A model generated the notes under the pieces. That model did no database searches, had not been told where the DNA came from, and saw nothing but the letters and a program-made list of their open reading frames with translations. Made by a program: the position numbers and the translations under genes. 64,000 bases of DNA. Source: Rhizobium croatiense. GTDB lineage: Bacteria > Pseudomonadota > Alphaproteobacteria > Rhizobiales > Rhizobiaceae. This document shows, piece after piece, positions 25,054 through 34,408 of the stretch (its first letter is position 1; the number at the start of each line of letters is the position of its first letter). The stretch covers positions 62,001-126,000 of the forward strand of contig NZ_JAILYJ010000011.1 in the NCBI RefSeq assembly GCF_019793465.1, read 5' to 3'.

Positions 25054-26918
25054 CACTCCTCTCCCTTCATGACAGTGACGACCAGCTGGTTTTCCGAAAC
25101 ACGGACGCCGGGGGAAACCTGCAATTTGCCGACGATGCCGTCGAAGGGCGCCCGCAGCGAATGTTCCATCTTCATGGCTTCGACCGTCAGCAGGCGGTCT
25201 CCCTTGGCGACACGATCGCCCTCCGTGACCTCTACCGAAATGACGAGGCCCGGCATGGGCGACAGGATGGCGCCATCGGCCACACCGTGATTCGCCTCGA
25301 CCTCGCCTGCGTGAGGCAGGCCGATCGACCAGGCATTGCCCGCATCGAAAAGCACCGTCGTCTCGTCCATCTCGACGGCATTTGCTTCGAGGTCGGTGCG
25401 TGCGCGTCCCCAATGGAGATGACCGTCGATGCGCACCCGCACGCGGCTATCGCTTGGCCCGGCGATGCGGAAGCCGGTCAGCGCAGACCAGGGATCGCTA
25501 TCCATGTCCTTCGAAAGTGCCGTGGCCGCCCTGTCAACGACGGTTTCATCAGGCTCGCTGGCCACGAGGCTTTGCCCGTGGCGGTCGAGAAAGCCGGTAT
25601 CGATCTTTGCGGCGCGAAAATCCGCATCATTGGCGATCCGGGCGAGAAGACCGGCATTGGATTTGACCGGCCAGACCTCGATGCCGGCACAGGCGGCGGC
25701 GAGCTTCGAAAGCGCCGCGTCACGATTCGGCCCATGCGCGATGATCTTGGCGATCATCGGATCGTAGAAGGCGGTGATCTCGTCACCCTGTTCGACCCCG
25801 CTGTCGACACGAACCGCCTGCGGCAGTTTGAGATGGTCGAGACGGCCGGTCGAGGGCAGGTAGCCGGCGGCGGGATTTTCGGCGTAGAGCCGGGCTTCGA
25901 AGGCCCAGCCGTTCATGGTGATCTCGTCCTGGCTTTTCGGCAGCGGCTCGCCACTTGCGACCTTCAGCTGCCAGAGGACCAGATCCTCGCCTGATATGGC
26001 CTCGGTGACGGGATGCTCCACCTGCAGGCGCGTGTTCATCTCCATGAACCAGATGCGGTCGGGATTGAGGCCCGAGGAGGCGTCGGCGATGAATTCGATG
26101 GTGCCGGCGCCGACATAGTTTACCGCTCTTGCGGCCTTGACCGCCGCCTCGCAGATCGCCGCGCGGGTGGCGGCATCAAGGCCGGGGGCGGGGGCCTCTT
26201 CGATGACCTTCTGGTGCCGGCGCTGCAACGAGCAATCGCGTTCGAAGAGATGAACGCAATTTCCGAGCTTATCGGCGAAGACCTGAACTTCGATATGGCG
26301 CGGATTGGCGATATAGCGCTCGATCAGAACGCGGTCGTCGCCGAAGGCGGCAGCCGCTTCGCGCCGGCAGGAGGCGAGACCTTCGGCAAAATCCTCAGGC
26401 CGGTCGATGCGGCGCATGCCCTTTCCGCCGCCGCCGGCGACGGCCTTGATCAGCACGGGGTAGCCGACGATATCGGCCTCGGCCGCCAGCCGCTTTTCGC
26501 TCTGGTCCGGGCCGAGATAACCCGGAGTCACCGGGACGCCTGCCGCCTGCATCAATTGCTTGGCGGCGTCCTTCAGCCCCATGGCGCGGATGGCGGCCGA
26601 TGGCGCGCCGACCCACATCATGCCGGCCTTTTCAACCGCTTCGGCAAAATCGGCATTTTCCGACAGGAACCCGTAACCGGGATGGATGGCGGCAGCGCTT
26701 GACTTTCGGGCGGCCTCCAGGATGCGTGCCTCGGAGAGATAGCTTTCGCGGGCCGGCGGCGGGCCGATGGCAATCGCCTCGTCGGCTTCCCTGACGAAGG
26801 GCAGGCCGGCATCGGCCTCCGAATAGACGGCAATGGTGCGGATGCCGAGTATCTTCGCCGTGCGGATGATGCGGCGGGCGATTTCGCCCCTGTTGGCTAT
26901 CAGAAGACTTTCCATCAT
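25053..26918 (-). CDS. mccA: 3-methylcrotonyl-CoA carboxylase, biotin-containing alpha subunit
   Basis: Carboxylates 3-methylcrotonyl-CoA in leucine breakdown, together with the beta subunit. The 621-residue protein has the biotin carboxylase domain (MESLLIANRGEIARRI; ATP-binding VAGGGGKGMRRI; EMNTRLQVEHPVTE), a linker, and a biotinyl domain with the biotin Lys in EAMKM at about K583. ATG 26918 is used; a GTG at 26930 would make a GTGA overlap with mccB. Annotation as methylcrotonyl- rather than propionyl-CoA carboxylase rests on the linked isovaleryl-CoA dehydrogenase and the beta subunit type. Confidence 0.92.
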   Translation of the reverse strand: MMESLLIANRGEIARRIIRTAKILGIRTIAVYSEADAGLPFVREADEAIAIGPPPARESYLSEARILEAARKSSAAAIHPGYGFLSENADFAEAVEKAGMMWVGAPSAAIRAMGLKDAAKQLMQAAGVPVTPGYLGPDQSEKRLAAEADIVGYPVLIKAVAGGGGKGMRRIDRPEDFAEGLASCRREAAAAFGDDRVLIERYIANPRHIEVQVFADKLGNCVHLFERDCSLQRRHQKVIEEAPAPGLDAATRAAICEAAVKAARAVNYVGAGTIEFIADASSGLNPDRIWFMEMNTRLQVEHPVTEAISGEDLVLWQLKVASGEPLPKSQDEITMNGWAFEARLYAENPAAGYLPSTGRLDHLKLPQAVRVDSGVEQGDEITAFYDPMIAKIIAHGPNRDAALSKLAAACAGIEVWPVKSNAGLLARIANDADFRAAKIDTGFLDRHGQSLVASEPDETVVDRAATALSKDMDSDPWSALTGFRIAGPSDSRVRVRIDGHLHWGRARTDLEANAVEMDETTVLFDAGNAWSIGLPHAGEVEANHGVADGAILSPMPGLVISVEVTEGDRVAKGDRLLTVEAMKMEHSLRAPFDGIVGKLQVSPGVRVSENQLVVTVMKGEE

Positions 26919-26926
26919 GCCGCGCC

Positions 26927-28537
26927 TCACATCCTGAACAGGCCGAAGCGCGGCCCTTTCGGAATCGGCGCATTCAGGCAGGCCGAAAAGGCAAGACCCA
27001 GCACATCGCGCGTCTGGCGCGGGTCGATGATGCCATCATCCCAGAGGCGGGCCGTGGCAAAGTAGGGATTGCCCTCCGCCTCATAGCCGGCGCGGATCGG
27101 CGCCTTGAAGGCCTCCTCCTCATTGGCCGGCCACGCCTCTCCGCGCGCCTCCATCGCGTCGCGGCGGATGGTGGCGAGCACCGAGGCCGCCTGTTCGCCG
27201 CCCATGACGCTGATGCGGCTGTTCGGCCAGGTGAAGAGGAAACGCGGGCGGTAGGCGCGGCCGCACATGCCGTAATTGCCGGCCCCGAAGCTGCCGCCGA
27301 TGATGACGGTGACTTTCGGCACGGTCGCGGTTGCCACCGCCGTCACCAGCTTCGCCCCATCCTTGGCGATGCCGCCGGCCTCGTACCGGCCGCCGACCAT
27401 GAAGCCGGAAATGTTCTGCAGGAAAAGCAACGGCACGCGCCGCTGGCAGGCGAGCTCGATGAAATGCGCGCCCTTCAACGCGCTTTCGGAAAAGAGCACG
27501 CCGTTATTGGCGATGACGGCGACGGGCATGCCCCAGATGCGGGCGAAGCCGCAGATGAGCGTGGTGCCGTAGAGCGGCTTGAACTCATGCAGTTCCGAGC
27601 CGTCGACGATCCGGCCGATCACCTCGCGCACGTCATAGGGCGAGCGCACGTCATCCGGAATGAGGCCGCAGAGATCTTCGGGATCGAGTTTCGGCGGGCG
27701 CGGAGGCTGAATATCTATATCGACCGACTTCACGCTGTTGAGGCTGGCGACGATATCGCGCACCAGAAGCAGCGCATGTTCGTCGTTTTCGGCGACATGG
27801 TCTACGACTCCCGATCGGCGGCCATGGGTCTCGGCGCCGCCGAGTTCTTCGGCCGAAATGATTTCGCCGGTGGCGGCTTTGACCAGCGGCGGGCCGGCGA
27901 GGAAGATCGTGCCCTGATTGCGCACGATCACCGTTTCGTCGGACATGGCGGGAACATAGGCGCCGCCCGCGGTGCAGCTTCCCATGACGCAGGCGATCTG
28001 GGGAATGCCTTCGGCCGACATCTGGGCCTGATTGTAGAAGATTGCGCCGAAATGATCGCGGTCGGGAAAGACCTCGGCCTGATGTGGCAGATTGGCGCCG
28101 CCGCTGTCGACCAGATAAAGGCAGGGCAGCCGGTTCTGCATGGCAATTTCCTGCGCCCGCAGATGTTTCTTCACGGTTATCGGGAAATAGGCGCCGCCCT
28201 TTACCGTCGCGTCATTGGCGACGATCATCACCTCGCGGCCGCAGACGCGGCCGATGCCGGATATGATGCCGGCGCCCGGCGCCTCGCCGCCATGCATGCC
28301 GTTGGCCGCCAGCGTGCCGATCTCCATAAAGGGACTGCCGGCATCGATGAGCAGCTGGATGCGGTCGCGGGGCAGGAGCTTGCCCTTGCTCGTGTGACGT
28401 TCACGGGCCGATTGCGACCCGCCCTCGCGCACCTTCGCCGAACGCTCGCTGAGTTCGTCGATCAGCGCCTTGTTCTTGATGGCATTGGCTTTGAAGTTCT
28501 CGCTGTCCCGATCGATCGCGGTCGATATCACCGTCAT
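26927..28537 (-). CDS. mccB: 3-methylcrotonyl-CoA carboxylase beta subunit (carboxyltransferase)
   Basis: A 536-residue carboxyltransferase. The segment VRNQGTIFLAGPPLVKAATGE, followed by the H/R-rich ETHGRRSGVVDH, is characteristic of MccB. The C-terminal half includes NISGFMVGGRYEAGGIAKDGAK and GNYGMCGRAYRPRF, which build the CoA/biotin site. ATG 28537 overlaps the isovaleryl-CoA dehydrogenase stop by ATGA. It forms the dodecameric complex with the alpha subunit. Confidence 0.93.
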   Translation of the reverse strand: MTVISTAIDRDSENFKANAIKNKALIDELSERSAKVREGGSQSARERHTSKGKLLPRDRIQLLIDAGSPFMEIGTLAANGMHGGEAPGAGIISGIGRVCGREVMIVANDATVKGGAYFPITVKKHLRAQEIAMQNRLPCLYLVDSGGANLPHQAEVFPDRDHFGAIFYNQAQMSAEGIPQIACVMGSCTAGGAYVPAMSDETVIVRNQGTIFLAGPPLVKAATGEIISAEELGGAETHGRRSGVVDHVAENDEHALLLVRDIVASLNSVKSVDIDIQPPRPPKLDPEDLCGLIPDDVRSPYDVREVIGRIVDGSELHEFKPLYGTTLICGFARIWGMPVAVIANNGVLFSESALKGAHFIELACQRRVPLLFLQNISGFMVGGRYEAGGIAKDGAKLVTAVATATVPKVTVIIGGSFGAGNYGMCGRAYRPRFLFTWPNSRISVMGGEQAASVLATIRRDAMEARGEAWPANEEEAFKAPIRAGYEAEGNPYFATARLWDDGIIDPRQTRDVLGLAFSACLNAPIPKGPRFGLFRM

Positions 28538-29679
28538 GACGCAATGAGCTCCCGGCCGATCAGGTAGCGGCGGATCTCGTTGGTGCCGGCGCCGATATCG
28601 TAGAGCTTGGCGTCGCGCAAAAAGCGCCCGACCGGCCATTCCTTGGTATAGCCGGCGCCGCCGAGAGCCTGGATGGCCTCCAGCGACACCTTCACGGCGT
28701 TCTCGCTGGCAAAAAGGATCGCGGCGGCCGCGTCGGTGCGGGTCGTGCGGCCGACGTCGCAGGCGCGGGCGACGGAATAGACATAGGCGCGCGCTGAATT
28801 CAGCGCGACATACATGTCGGCAATCTTGGCCTGCATCAGCTGGAAATCGCCGATCGGTTTGCCGAACTGCTTGCGTTCGCGCACATAGGGCAGCACGACA
28901 TCAAGGCAGGCCTGCATGATGCCGAGCGGGCCGCCGGCAAGCACGGCGCGCTCATAGTCGAGGCCGGACATCAGGATCTTCACGCCATCGCCTTCCCGGC
29001 CCATCAGCGCCTCGGCCGGTACCTCGCAATCCTCAAAGACCAGCTCGGCCGTATCGCTGCCGCGCATGCCAAGCTTGGAGAGCTTCTTGGAGACGCTGAA
29101 GCCGGGCATGCCCTTCTCGATGATGAGGGCGGAAATGCCTTTCGGCCCGGCGGCGGGATCGGTTTTGGCATAGACGACCAGCACCTCGGCATGCGGCGCA
29201 TTGGTGATCCAGAATTTGGTGCCGTTCAGGATGTAGCGGTCGCCCTTGCGCTCGGCCCGCAACCGCATCGAGACGACATCGGAGCCGGCGCCGGCCTCCG
29301 ACATGGCAAGTGAGCCGACATGCTCGCCGGAGATCAGCTTCGGCAGATGGCGGCGCTTCTGTTCCGGCGAGGCCCAGCGGCGGATCTGGTTGACGCAAAG
29401 ATTGGAATGGGCGCCATAGCTCAGGCCGACGGAGGCCGAGGCGCGCGACACCTCCTCCATCGCGACGACATGCTCGAGATAACCGAGACCGGCGCCGCCG
29501 AATTCCTCCTCGACGGTGATCCCATGCAGGCCGAGCGCGCCCATCCGAGGCCAGAGCTGGCGTGGAAACGTGTTGCTTTCGTCGATTTCCGCTGCCAGCG
29601 GAGCAATATGATCGGCGGCAAACCGCGCCGTCGTGTCGCGGATCGCATCCGCGGTTTCGCCAAGCGAAAAATCAAACAT
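28534..29679 (-). CDS. ivd: Isovaleryl-CoA dehydrogenase
   Basis: FAD enzyme converting isovaleryl-CoA to 3-methylcrotonyl-CoA in leucine catabolism, passing electrons to ETF. The 381-residue sequence carries the IVD-type stretch LSYGAHSNLCVNQI (86-99), MSEAGAGSD and the catalytic Glu at the IVD position (GLDYERAV, E243) rather than in the late IYEGTS position. Start ATG 29679 follows GGGAGGAGTGCC. First gene of a five-gene operon, all joined by short overlaps. Confidence 0.95.
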   Translation of the reverse strand: MFDFSLGETADAIRDTTARFAADHIAPLAAEIDESNTFPRQLWPRMGALGLHGITVEEEFGGAGLGYLEHVVAMEEVSRASASVGLSYGAHSNLCVNQIRRWASPEQKRRHLPKLISGEHVGSLAMSEAGAGSDVVSMRLRAERKGDRYILNGTKFWITNAPHAEVLVVYAKTDPAAGPKGISALIIEKGMPGFSVSKKLSKLGMRGSDTAELVFEDCEVPAEALMGREGDGVKILMSGLDYERAVLAGGPLGIMQACLDVVLPYVRERKQFGKPIGDFQLMQAKIADMYVALNSARAYVYSVARACDVGRTTRTDAAAAILFASENAVKVSLEAIQALGGAGYTKEWPVGRFLRDAKLYDIGAGTNEIRRYLIGRELIAS

Positions 29680-29825
29680 GGCACTCCTCCCGCTAAAATA
29701 TGTAGCGCGGGTTGCGAAAGGTTCAAAGTGCTCATGATTTTGGTGCGGGCGAAGCCTTCGCTTTCGAAGCTATGTCACTGAAACGCGCGTCTGCGCTGTG
29801 AATGGTGTCTCCTGCCCACCCCACC

Positions 29826-29917
29826 CTCCGTCATACTCGGCCTTGAGCCTAGCATCCACGCCGCATCGATCAGCAGAAGTCGCATGGATCCCAGGCTCAA
29901 GGCCTGGGATGACGGAG
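29826..29917. repeat. Alphaproteobacterial intergenic palindromic repeat
   Basis: Two 33-bp arms (29826-29858 and 29885-29917) are inverted copies of each other with several mismatches. They share CTCCGTCAT, GCCTTGAGCCT and ATCCA. The right arm also folds alone as CCCAGGC-TCAAG-GCCTGGG. Elements of this type, with CTCCGTCAT at the outside and a TTGAGCC core, are scattered between genes in rhizobia and other alphaproteobacteria. It fills the middle of the 397-bp gap (29680-30076) between the AraC and ivd genes. The rest of that gap holds only the ivd leader and no convincing gene. Confidence 0.7.
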
Positions 29918-30076
29918 AGTGTGGTTGCGTTCTTGTCAACTCGCCGCCAGCGAGGAGACACACCACAGCGGGTACCTCATTCAGCCGGCATTTGCTGCGC
30001 CTGAGCACAGGCATTGAGCAGTGTGTTGGAGGGCCAACGCTAAATAGCAGCGTGAATTCCAACTGCGAATCTCGCC

Positions 30077-31093
30077 TTACTGCCCGGGGCCTTGTTCCCC
30101 CGACTCCTCTCGCCGGAAAGCCTCTGGACTCTTGCCCATCCATTTCCGGAAGGCGCGGAAGAAGGCGCTGGGTTCGGAATAGCCGAGTTGTACAGCGATC
30201 TCGCCGATGGTCTTGGAGGTGTTCAGCAGCAGTTCGACGGCAAGGTCACGGCGGATATCGTCCTTGATGGCGGCGTAGCTTTGCCCTTCGTCGTGCAGGC
30301 GGTGGCGGAGCGTCGAGGGCGGCATGCGCATGTCGGCGGCAAGTGCTGCAAAACTCGTCCAGGCATTGGGCGTGGCCTGGTTCAAGCGCCGGCGGACGGC
30401 AGTTGCGATGCCGGCGTCGTAACGGTAGCGCACCAGAATATTGGCGGGTGCGCCGCGCAGGAACTGTTTCAGCGCCTGCTCGCTGCGGGAGATCGGCAGG
30501 TCGAGCATGGCGCTGTCGAAGCCGAGGCGGCTGATTGGTTGGGAGAAGCGCACTGGCGCGCCGAAGAAGAGCCGGTAGTCGGCCCCCTGCTTTGGTTCGG
30601 CGCAGCGGAAATCGACGAGGCGGATCGGAATGCGCCGGCCGACCAGCCAGCAGATGATGCCGTGCAGGATGATCCAGTAGGTTCGATAGGCGAAGGCCGA
30701 ACGCGGGCCGCCCGCATCCCTGAGCTCGATCTCGGCAAGGCCGTCGCGGATGGCGAGCCGCCCTCGGGGATCGTCGAGCACGACATCGAGGAAGCGCAGC
30801 GCCCGGCGCAGCGCGTGACCGAGCGTCGGCGCGTGCAGCACGCAATGGCAAAGCAAAGTGAAGCTGCCGCTGCGCATCGGGCGGGCGCCCATGCCGAAGA
30901 ATTCGTCGTCGAGTTCGGCAGCGATTGCCAGCCACAGCGCGCCATAGGTCTCCGCCGAAACCGGCTGGTCGATGATAGCAGGCAGCCCGACGCGGGCGAG
31001 GATAGGTGCGGTCGGCTTGCCGAGCCGCCGCAGGCTGTCGAGCGCCTCCTCGACGAAACCCGGCGCGATCATGCGTCGCTCGATCTCGGCCAT
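30077..31093 (-). CDS. AraC-family transcriptional regulator
   Basis: A 338-residue regulator with an N-terminal arabinose-binding-like domain (ETYGALWLAIAAELDDEFFGMGARPM...) and two C-terminal helix-turn-helix motifs (SFAALAADMRMPPSTLRHRL and TIGEIAVQLGYSEPSAFFRAFRKWMGKSP). ATG 31093 follows GTGAGGATTGGC; a GTG at 31105 is in frame. It is divergent from the SDR-thiolase-bkd operon and transcribed towards the ivd-mcc operon. Control of branched-chain amino-acid degradation is likely, with a keto-acid or acyl-CoA intermediate as possible signal. No clear operator could be picked out. Confidence 0.9.
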   Translation of the reverse strand: MAEIERRMIAPGFVEEALDSLRRLGKPTAPILARVGLPAIIDQPVSAETYGALWLAIAAELDDEFFGMGARPMRSGSFTLLCHCVLHAPTLGHALRRALRFLDVVLDDPRGRLAIRDGLAEIELRDAGGPRSAFAYRTYWIILHGIICWLVGRRIPIRLVDFRCAEPKQGADYRLFFGAPVRFSQPISRLGFDSAMLDLPISRSEQALKQFLRGAPANILVRYRYDAGIATAVRRRLNQATPNAWTSFAALAADMRMPPSTLRHRLHDEGQSYAAIKDDIRRDLAVELLLNTSKTIGEIAVQLGYSEPSAFFRAFRKWMGKSPEAFRREESGEQGPGQ

Positions 31094-31229
31094 GCCAATC
31101 CTCACTATGGCAAAACTGTCCGAAATTATGGAGCAGTTCTGTCATCGCTTGCAATAGGTGGAGCGAATAGAATCGCTGCTGCCGGTTGCGCCTGGAGGAG
31201 GGCGCGTGCCGGCAGGGAGGACAGGATTG

Positions 31230-31997
31230 ATGCTGATCCCAGGAGCAAGTTTCATCGTCACCGGCGGCGGCTCGGGTCTCGGCGCCGCAACAGCGCGCAT
31301 GCTCGTCGAAGCCGGCGGGCGCGTGACGATCGCTGATCTCAATGCGGGAGCGGGCGAAGCGATTGCCCGAGAATTCGGCAGCGAGGTTCGCTTCGTCAAG
31401 GCCGATGTCAGCGATGGCGAGGAAGGAGCGGCGCTGGTTGCCGCTGCAGTGGAAGCCTTCGGGGGCTTGCGCGGATTGGTGAATTGCGCCGGCGTTGCGC
31501 CAGCCGAAAAGGTGATCGGCCGCGACGGGCCGCACCGGCTGGAGAGTTTTGCGCGCACGCTCGGCATTAATCTCGTCGGCACGTTCAATATGATCCGGCT
31601 TGCGGCAGCCGCAATCCGGGACATGGAGCCGGATGCGGAAGGCGAACGCGGCGTCATCGTCAACACGGCCTCGGTCGCAGCCTTCGACGGGCAGATCGGC
31701 CAGGCAGCCTATGCCGCCTCCAAGGGCGGGGTGGCGGCGATGACCTTGCCGATCGCCCGCGAACTGGCCCGGCACGGCATCCGCGTCGTGTCGATTGCGC
31801 CCGGCATTTTCGAGACGCCGATGATGGCTGATATGCCGGCGGAGGTGCAGGAAGCGCTCGGCAAGAGCGTGCCCTTTCCGCCGCGGCTCGGCCGGCCGGC
31901 GGAATTTGCCGGGCTGGTGCGCCATATCTTTGAAAACAGCATGCTGAACGGCGAGGTCATCCGCCTCGACGGCGCATTGCGGATGGGCGCGCGTTAA
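31230..31997 (+). CDS. Short-chain dehydrogenase, 3-hydroxy-2-methylbutyryl-CoA dehydrogenase-like
   Basis: A 255-residue NAD-dependent SDR resembling HSD17B10. It has the cofactor motif VTGGGSGLGAATARML, an acidic residue after strand 2 (IADLNAG) favouring NAD, NCAGVAPA, and the catalytic Ser/Tyr/Lys set (NTASVAAFDGQIGQAAYAASKG). ATG 31230 follows GGGAGGACAGG; the frame extends upstream to 31158 without a good ribosome-binding site. Together with the next gene (thiolase) it would finish isoleucine degradation to acetyl-CoA and propionyl-CoA. Confidence 0.88.
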   Translation: MLIPGASFIVTGGGSGLGAATARMLVEAGGRVTIADLNAGAGEAIAREFGSEVRFVKADVSDGEEGAALVAAAVEAFGGLRGLVNCAGVAPAEKVIGRDGPHRLESFARTLGINLVGTFNMIRLAAAAIRDMEPDAEGERGVIVNTASVAAFDGQIGQAAYAASKGGVAAMTLPIARELARHGIRVVSIAPGIFETPMMADMPAEVQEALGKSVPFPPRLGRPAEFAGLVRHIFENSMLNGEVIRLDGALRMGAR

Positions 31998-32017
31998 GCG
32001 TCGCCCGAGGAGGAAAG

Positions 32018-33202
32018 ATGACATTGCAGGACCCTATCGTCATCGTTGGTGCGGCACGCACCCCGATCGGCAGCTTTCAGGGAGAGTTGAAGGAGGCGGC
32101 AGCGCCCGAGCTTGGCGCAACGGCGATCCGCGCGGCACTTGAGCGCAGCGGCGTGGCCGAGGCGATCGAGGAGGTCGTCTTCGGCTGCGTGCTGCCGGCG
32201 GGGCAGGGGCAGGCGCCGGCGCGTCAGGCGGCCATCCATGCCGGTCTGCCGTATTCGACCGGCGCCAGCACCGTCAACAAGATGTGCGGCTCCGGCATGA
32301 AGGCGGTGATGATGGCCCATGACCTGATCGCCGCCGGCAGCGCCTCGGTGGCCGTCGCCGGCGGCATGGAAAGCATGACCAACGCGCCCTATCTCCTTGA
32401 CAGGGCCCGCGGCGGCTACAGGCTCGGCCATGGGCGTGTCGTGGATCACATGTTCCTCGACGGGCTGGAGGATGCTTATGACAAGGGGCGCTTGATGGGC
32501 AGCTTCGCGGAGGATTGCGCCGAGGCCTATCAGTTCACGCGCGAGGCGCAGGACAACTACGCCATCGCCTCCCTGACGCGGGCGCAGAAGGCGATCGCGG
32601 AGGGCAGTTTCGAAAGCGAGATCGTGCCGGTCACGGTGAAATCGGGCAAAGCCGAGCAGGTGGCGAGCCGCGACGAACAGCCGGGCAAGGCCAAGCTCGA
32701 CAAGATCCCGACGCTGAAACCCGCCTTCCGCGAGGGCGGCACGGTGACCGCCGCCAATTCCAGCTCGATCTCCGACGGCGCGGCAGCCCTGGTGCTGATG
32801 CGCCGCTCCGAGGCCGAGCGTCGCGGCCTGACGCCGCTCGCCACAATCATCGGCCACGCCACGCATTCACAGGCGCCCAATCTTTTCGCCACAGCCCCGA
32901 TCGGCGCCCTGCAGAAACTTTCCGACCGCACCGGCCTGGCGCTTTCCGACGTCGACCTCTTCGAGATCAACGAGGCTTTCGCCGTCGTCGCGATGGCGGC
33001 GATGCGCGATCTCGATCTGCCGCATGAGAAGGTGAACGTGCATGGCGGCGCCTGTGCGCTCGGCCATCCGATCGGCGCGTCGGGTGCCCGGATTCTGGTG
33101 ACTCTGCTTTCGGCGCTGGAGCGCTACGATCTCAAGCGTGGCATGGCGGCGCTCTGCATCGGCGGCGGCGAGGCGACGGCCGTCGCCATCGAGCGGCACT
33201 AG
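32018..33202 (+). CDS. Acetyl-CoA acyltransferase (thiolase)
   Basis: A 394-residue thiolase. The nucleophilic Cys is C90 (NKMCGSGMKAVMM), the His H350 (GGACALGHPIGASGARI) and the second Cys C380 (ALCIGGGEATA); NEAFA is also present. Length and motifs fit biosynthetic/degradative type II thiolases. In this operon the likely substrate is 2-methylacetoacetyl-CoA from isoleucine, or acetoacetyl-CoA from leucine. ATG 32018 follows GAGGAGGAAAG. Confidence 0.92.
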   Translation: MTLQDPIVIVGAARTPIGSFQGELKEAAAPELGATAIRAALERSGVAEAIEEVVFGCVLPAGQGQAPARQAAIHAGLPYSTGASTVNKMCGSGMKAVMMAHDLIAAGSASVAVAGGMESMTNAPYLLDRARGGYRLGHGRVVDHMFLDGLEDAYDKGRLMGSFAEDCAEAYQFTREAQDNYAIASLTRAQKAIAEGSFESEIVPVTVKSGKAEQVASRDEQPGKAKLDKIPTLKPAFREGGTVTAANSSSISDGAAALVLMRRSEAERRGLTPLATIIGHATHSQAPNLFATAPIGALQKLSDRTGLALSDVDLFEINEAFAVVAMAAMRDLDLPHEKVNVHGGACALGHPIGASGARILVTLLSALERYDLKRGMAALCIGGGEATAVAIERH

Positions 33203-33218
33203 CGGGGAGGGCAGCCAC

Positions 33219-34346
33219 ATGATCCTTTCCGACCTTCAGCAGCAGATATCAGATCTCGCCCGCGACTTTGCCCGCGACCGGCTGGCGCCGGGAGCGGCCA
33301 AGCGTGACCGGGAGCATCTTTTCCCGCGCGACGAATTGAAGGAGATGGGCGAACTCGGACTGCTCGGCATGCTGGTGCCGGAGGCCTATGGCGGTTCGGA
33401 TACCGGTGTGGTCGCCTATGCCGCGGCACTCGAGGAGATCGCCGCCGGCGACGGACCCTGTTCGACGATCATGAGTGTGCACTCCTCCGTCGGCTGCGTG
33501 CCCATCCTGAAATTCGGCACCGAGGAGCAGCGCCAGCGCTTCCTGCCGAAACTGGCAAGCGGCGAATGGATCGGCGGTTTCGCACTGACCGAGCCGCAGG
33601 CGGGGTCTGACGCCTCCAACCTGAAGACCCGGGCGCGGCGTGATGGCGACCACTACGTCATTGACGGCGCCAAGCAGTTCATCACCTCGGGAAAGAACGG
33701 CAATGTCATCATCGTCTTTGCGGTCACCGATCCGGATGCCGGCAAGAAGGGCATCACCGCCTTCATCGTGCCGACTGAAACGCCGGGCTATGAGGTGATC
33801 CGCGTCGAGGAAAAGCTCGGGCTGCATTCCACCGATACGTGTCAGATCGCCTTCAACGCCATGCGCATTCCCGTCGATTTGAGGCTCGGTGCGGAAGGCG
33901 AAGGCTATCGCATCGCGCTTGCCAATCTCGAGGGCGGGCGGATCGGTATTGCCGCGCAGGCGGTCGGCATGGCGCGGGCAGCTTTCGAGGCGGCGCGCGA
34001 TTACGCCAAGGAGCGAACGGCCTTCGGCAAGCCGATTTTCGAGCACCAAGCCGTTGCCTTCCGCCTGGCCGATATGGCGGTGCGGATCGAGGCGGCGCGC
34101 CAGCTCGTCTTCCATGCCGCCGCCTTGAGAGAGGCGGAGCTGCCCTGCCTGTCGGAGGCCTCGATGGCGAAGCTCTTTGCCTCGGAGATGGCCGAACGCG
34201 TCTGCTCCGACGCCATCCAGATCCATGGCGGTTATGGCTACATGGCCGATTATCCGGTCGAGCGCATCTACCGCGATGTGCGCATCTGCCAGATCTACGA
34301 GGGAACGAGCGACGTGCAGCGCATGGTGATCGCACGCAATCTATAG
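33219..34346 (+). CDS. Acyl-CoA dehydrogenase (short/branched-chain type)
   Basis: A 375-residue FAD enzyme with LTEPQAGSDASN, QFITSGKNGNV and the catalytic Glu in the classic late position (QIYEGTSDVQ, E361), unlike the isovaleryl-CoA enzyme in the other operon. It should oxidise isobutyryl-CoA or 2-methylbutyryl-CoA formed by the branched-chain keto-acid dehydrogenase downstream. ATG 33219 follows GGGGAGGGCAG; the longer frame begins inside the thiolase gene. Confidence 0.92.
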   Translation: MILSDLQQQISDLARDFARDRLAPGAAKRDREHLFPRDELKEMGELGLLGMLVPEAYGGSDTGVVAYAAALEEIAAGDGPCSTIMSVHSSVGCVPILKFGTEEQRQRFLPKLASGEWIGGFALTEPQAGSDASNLKTRARRDGDHYVIDGAKQFITSGKNGNVIIVFAVTDPDAGKKGITAFIVPTETPGYEVIRVEEKLGLHSTDTCQIAFNAMRIPVDLRLGAEGEGYRIALANLEGGRIGIAAQAVGMARAAFEAARDYAKERTAFGKPIFEHQAVAFRLADMAVRIEAARQLVFHAAALREAELPCLSEASMAKLFASEMAERVCSDAIQIHGGYGYMADYPVERIYRDVRICQIYEGTSDVQRMVIARNL

Positions 34347-34408
34347 AACCATACCGGACCTGTTTCCGGGGAGGGACGCATGGCCGGCAAAGGGAGGAAA
34401 GAAGAAAC

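Noticed and set aside
25053..28537. Propionyl-CoA or geranyl-CoA carboxylase as alternative to methylcrotonyl-CoA carboxylase.
   Set aside because: The beta subunit carries the MccB-type sequence, and isovaleryl-CoA dehydrogenase, the enzyme of the preceding step, is the first gene of the same operon.
30246..32024. A 592-codon open frame on the minus strand.
   Set aside because: It overlaps the AraC and SDR genes in the wrong frame, and its composition is Arg/His/Pro-rich without motifs.
33839..34408. In-frame upstream extension of bkdA1 (600 codons in total).
   Set aside because: The extension overlaps the acyl-CoA dehydrogenase in another frame. The E1 alpha family length (410) and the ribosome-binding site support ATG 34409.
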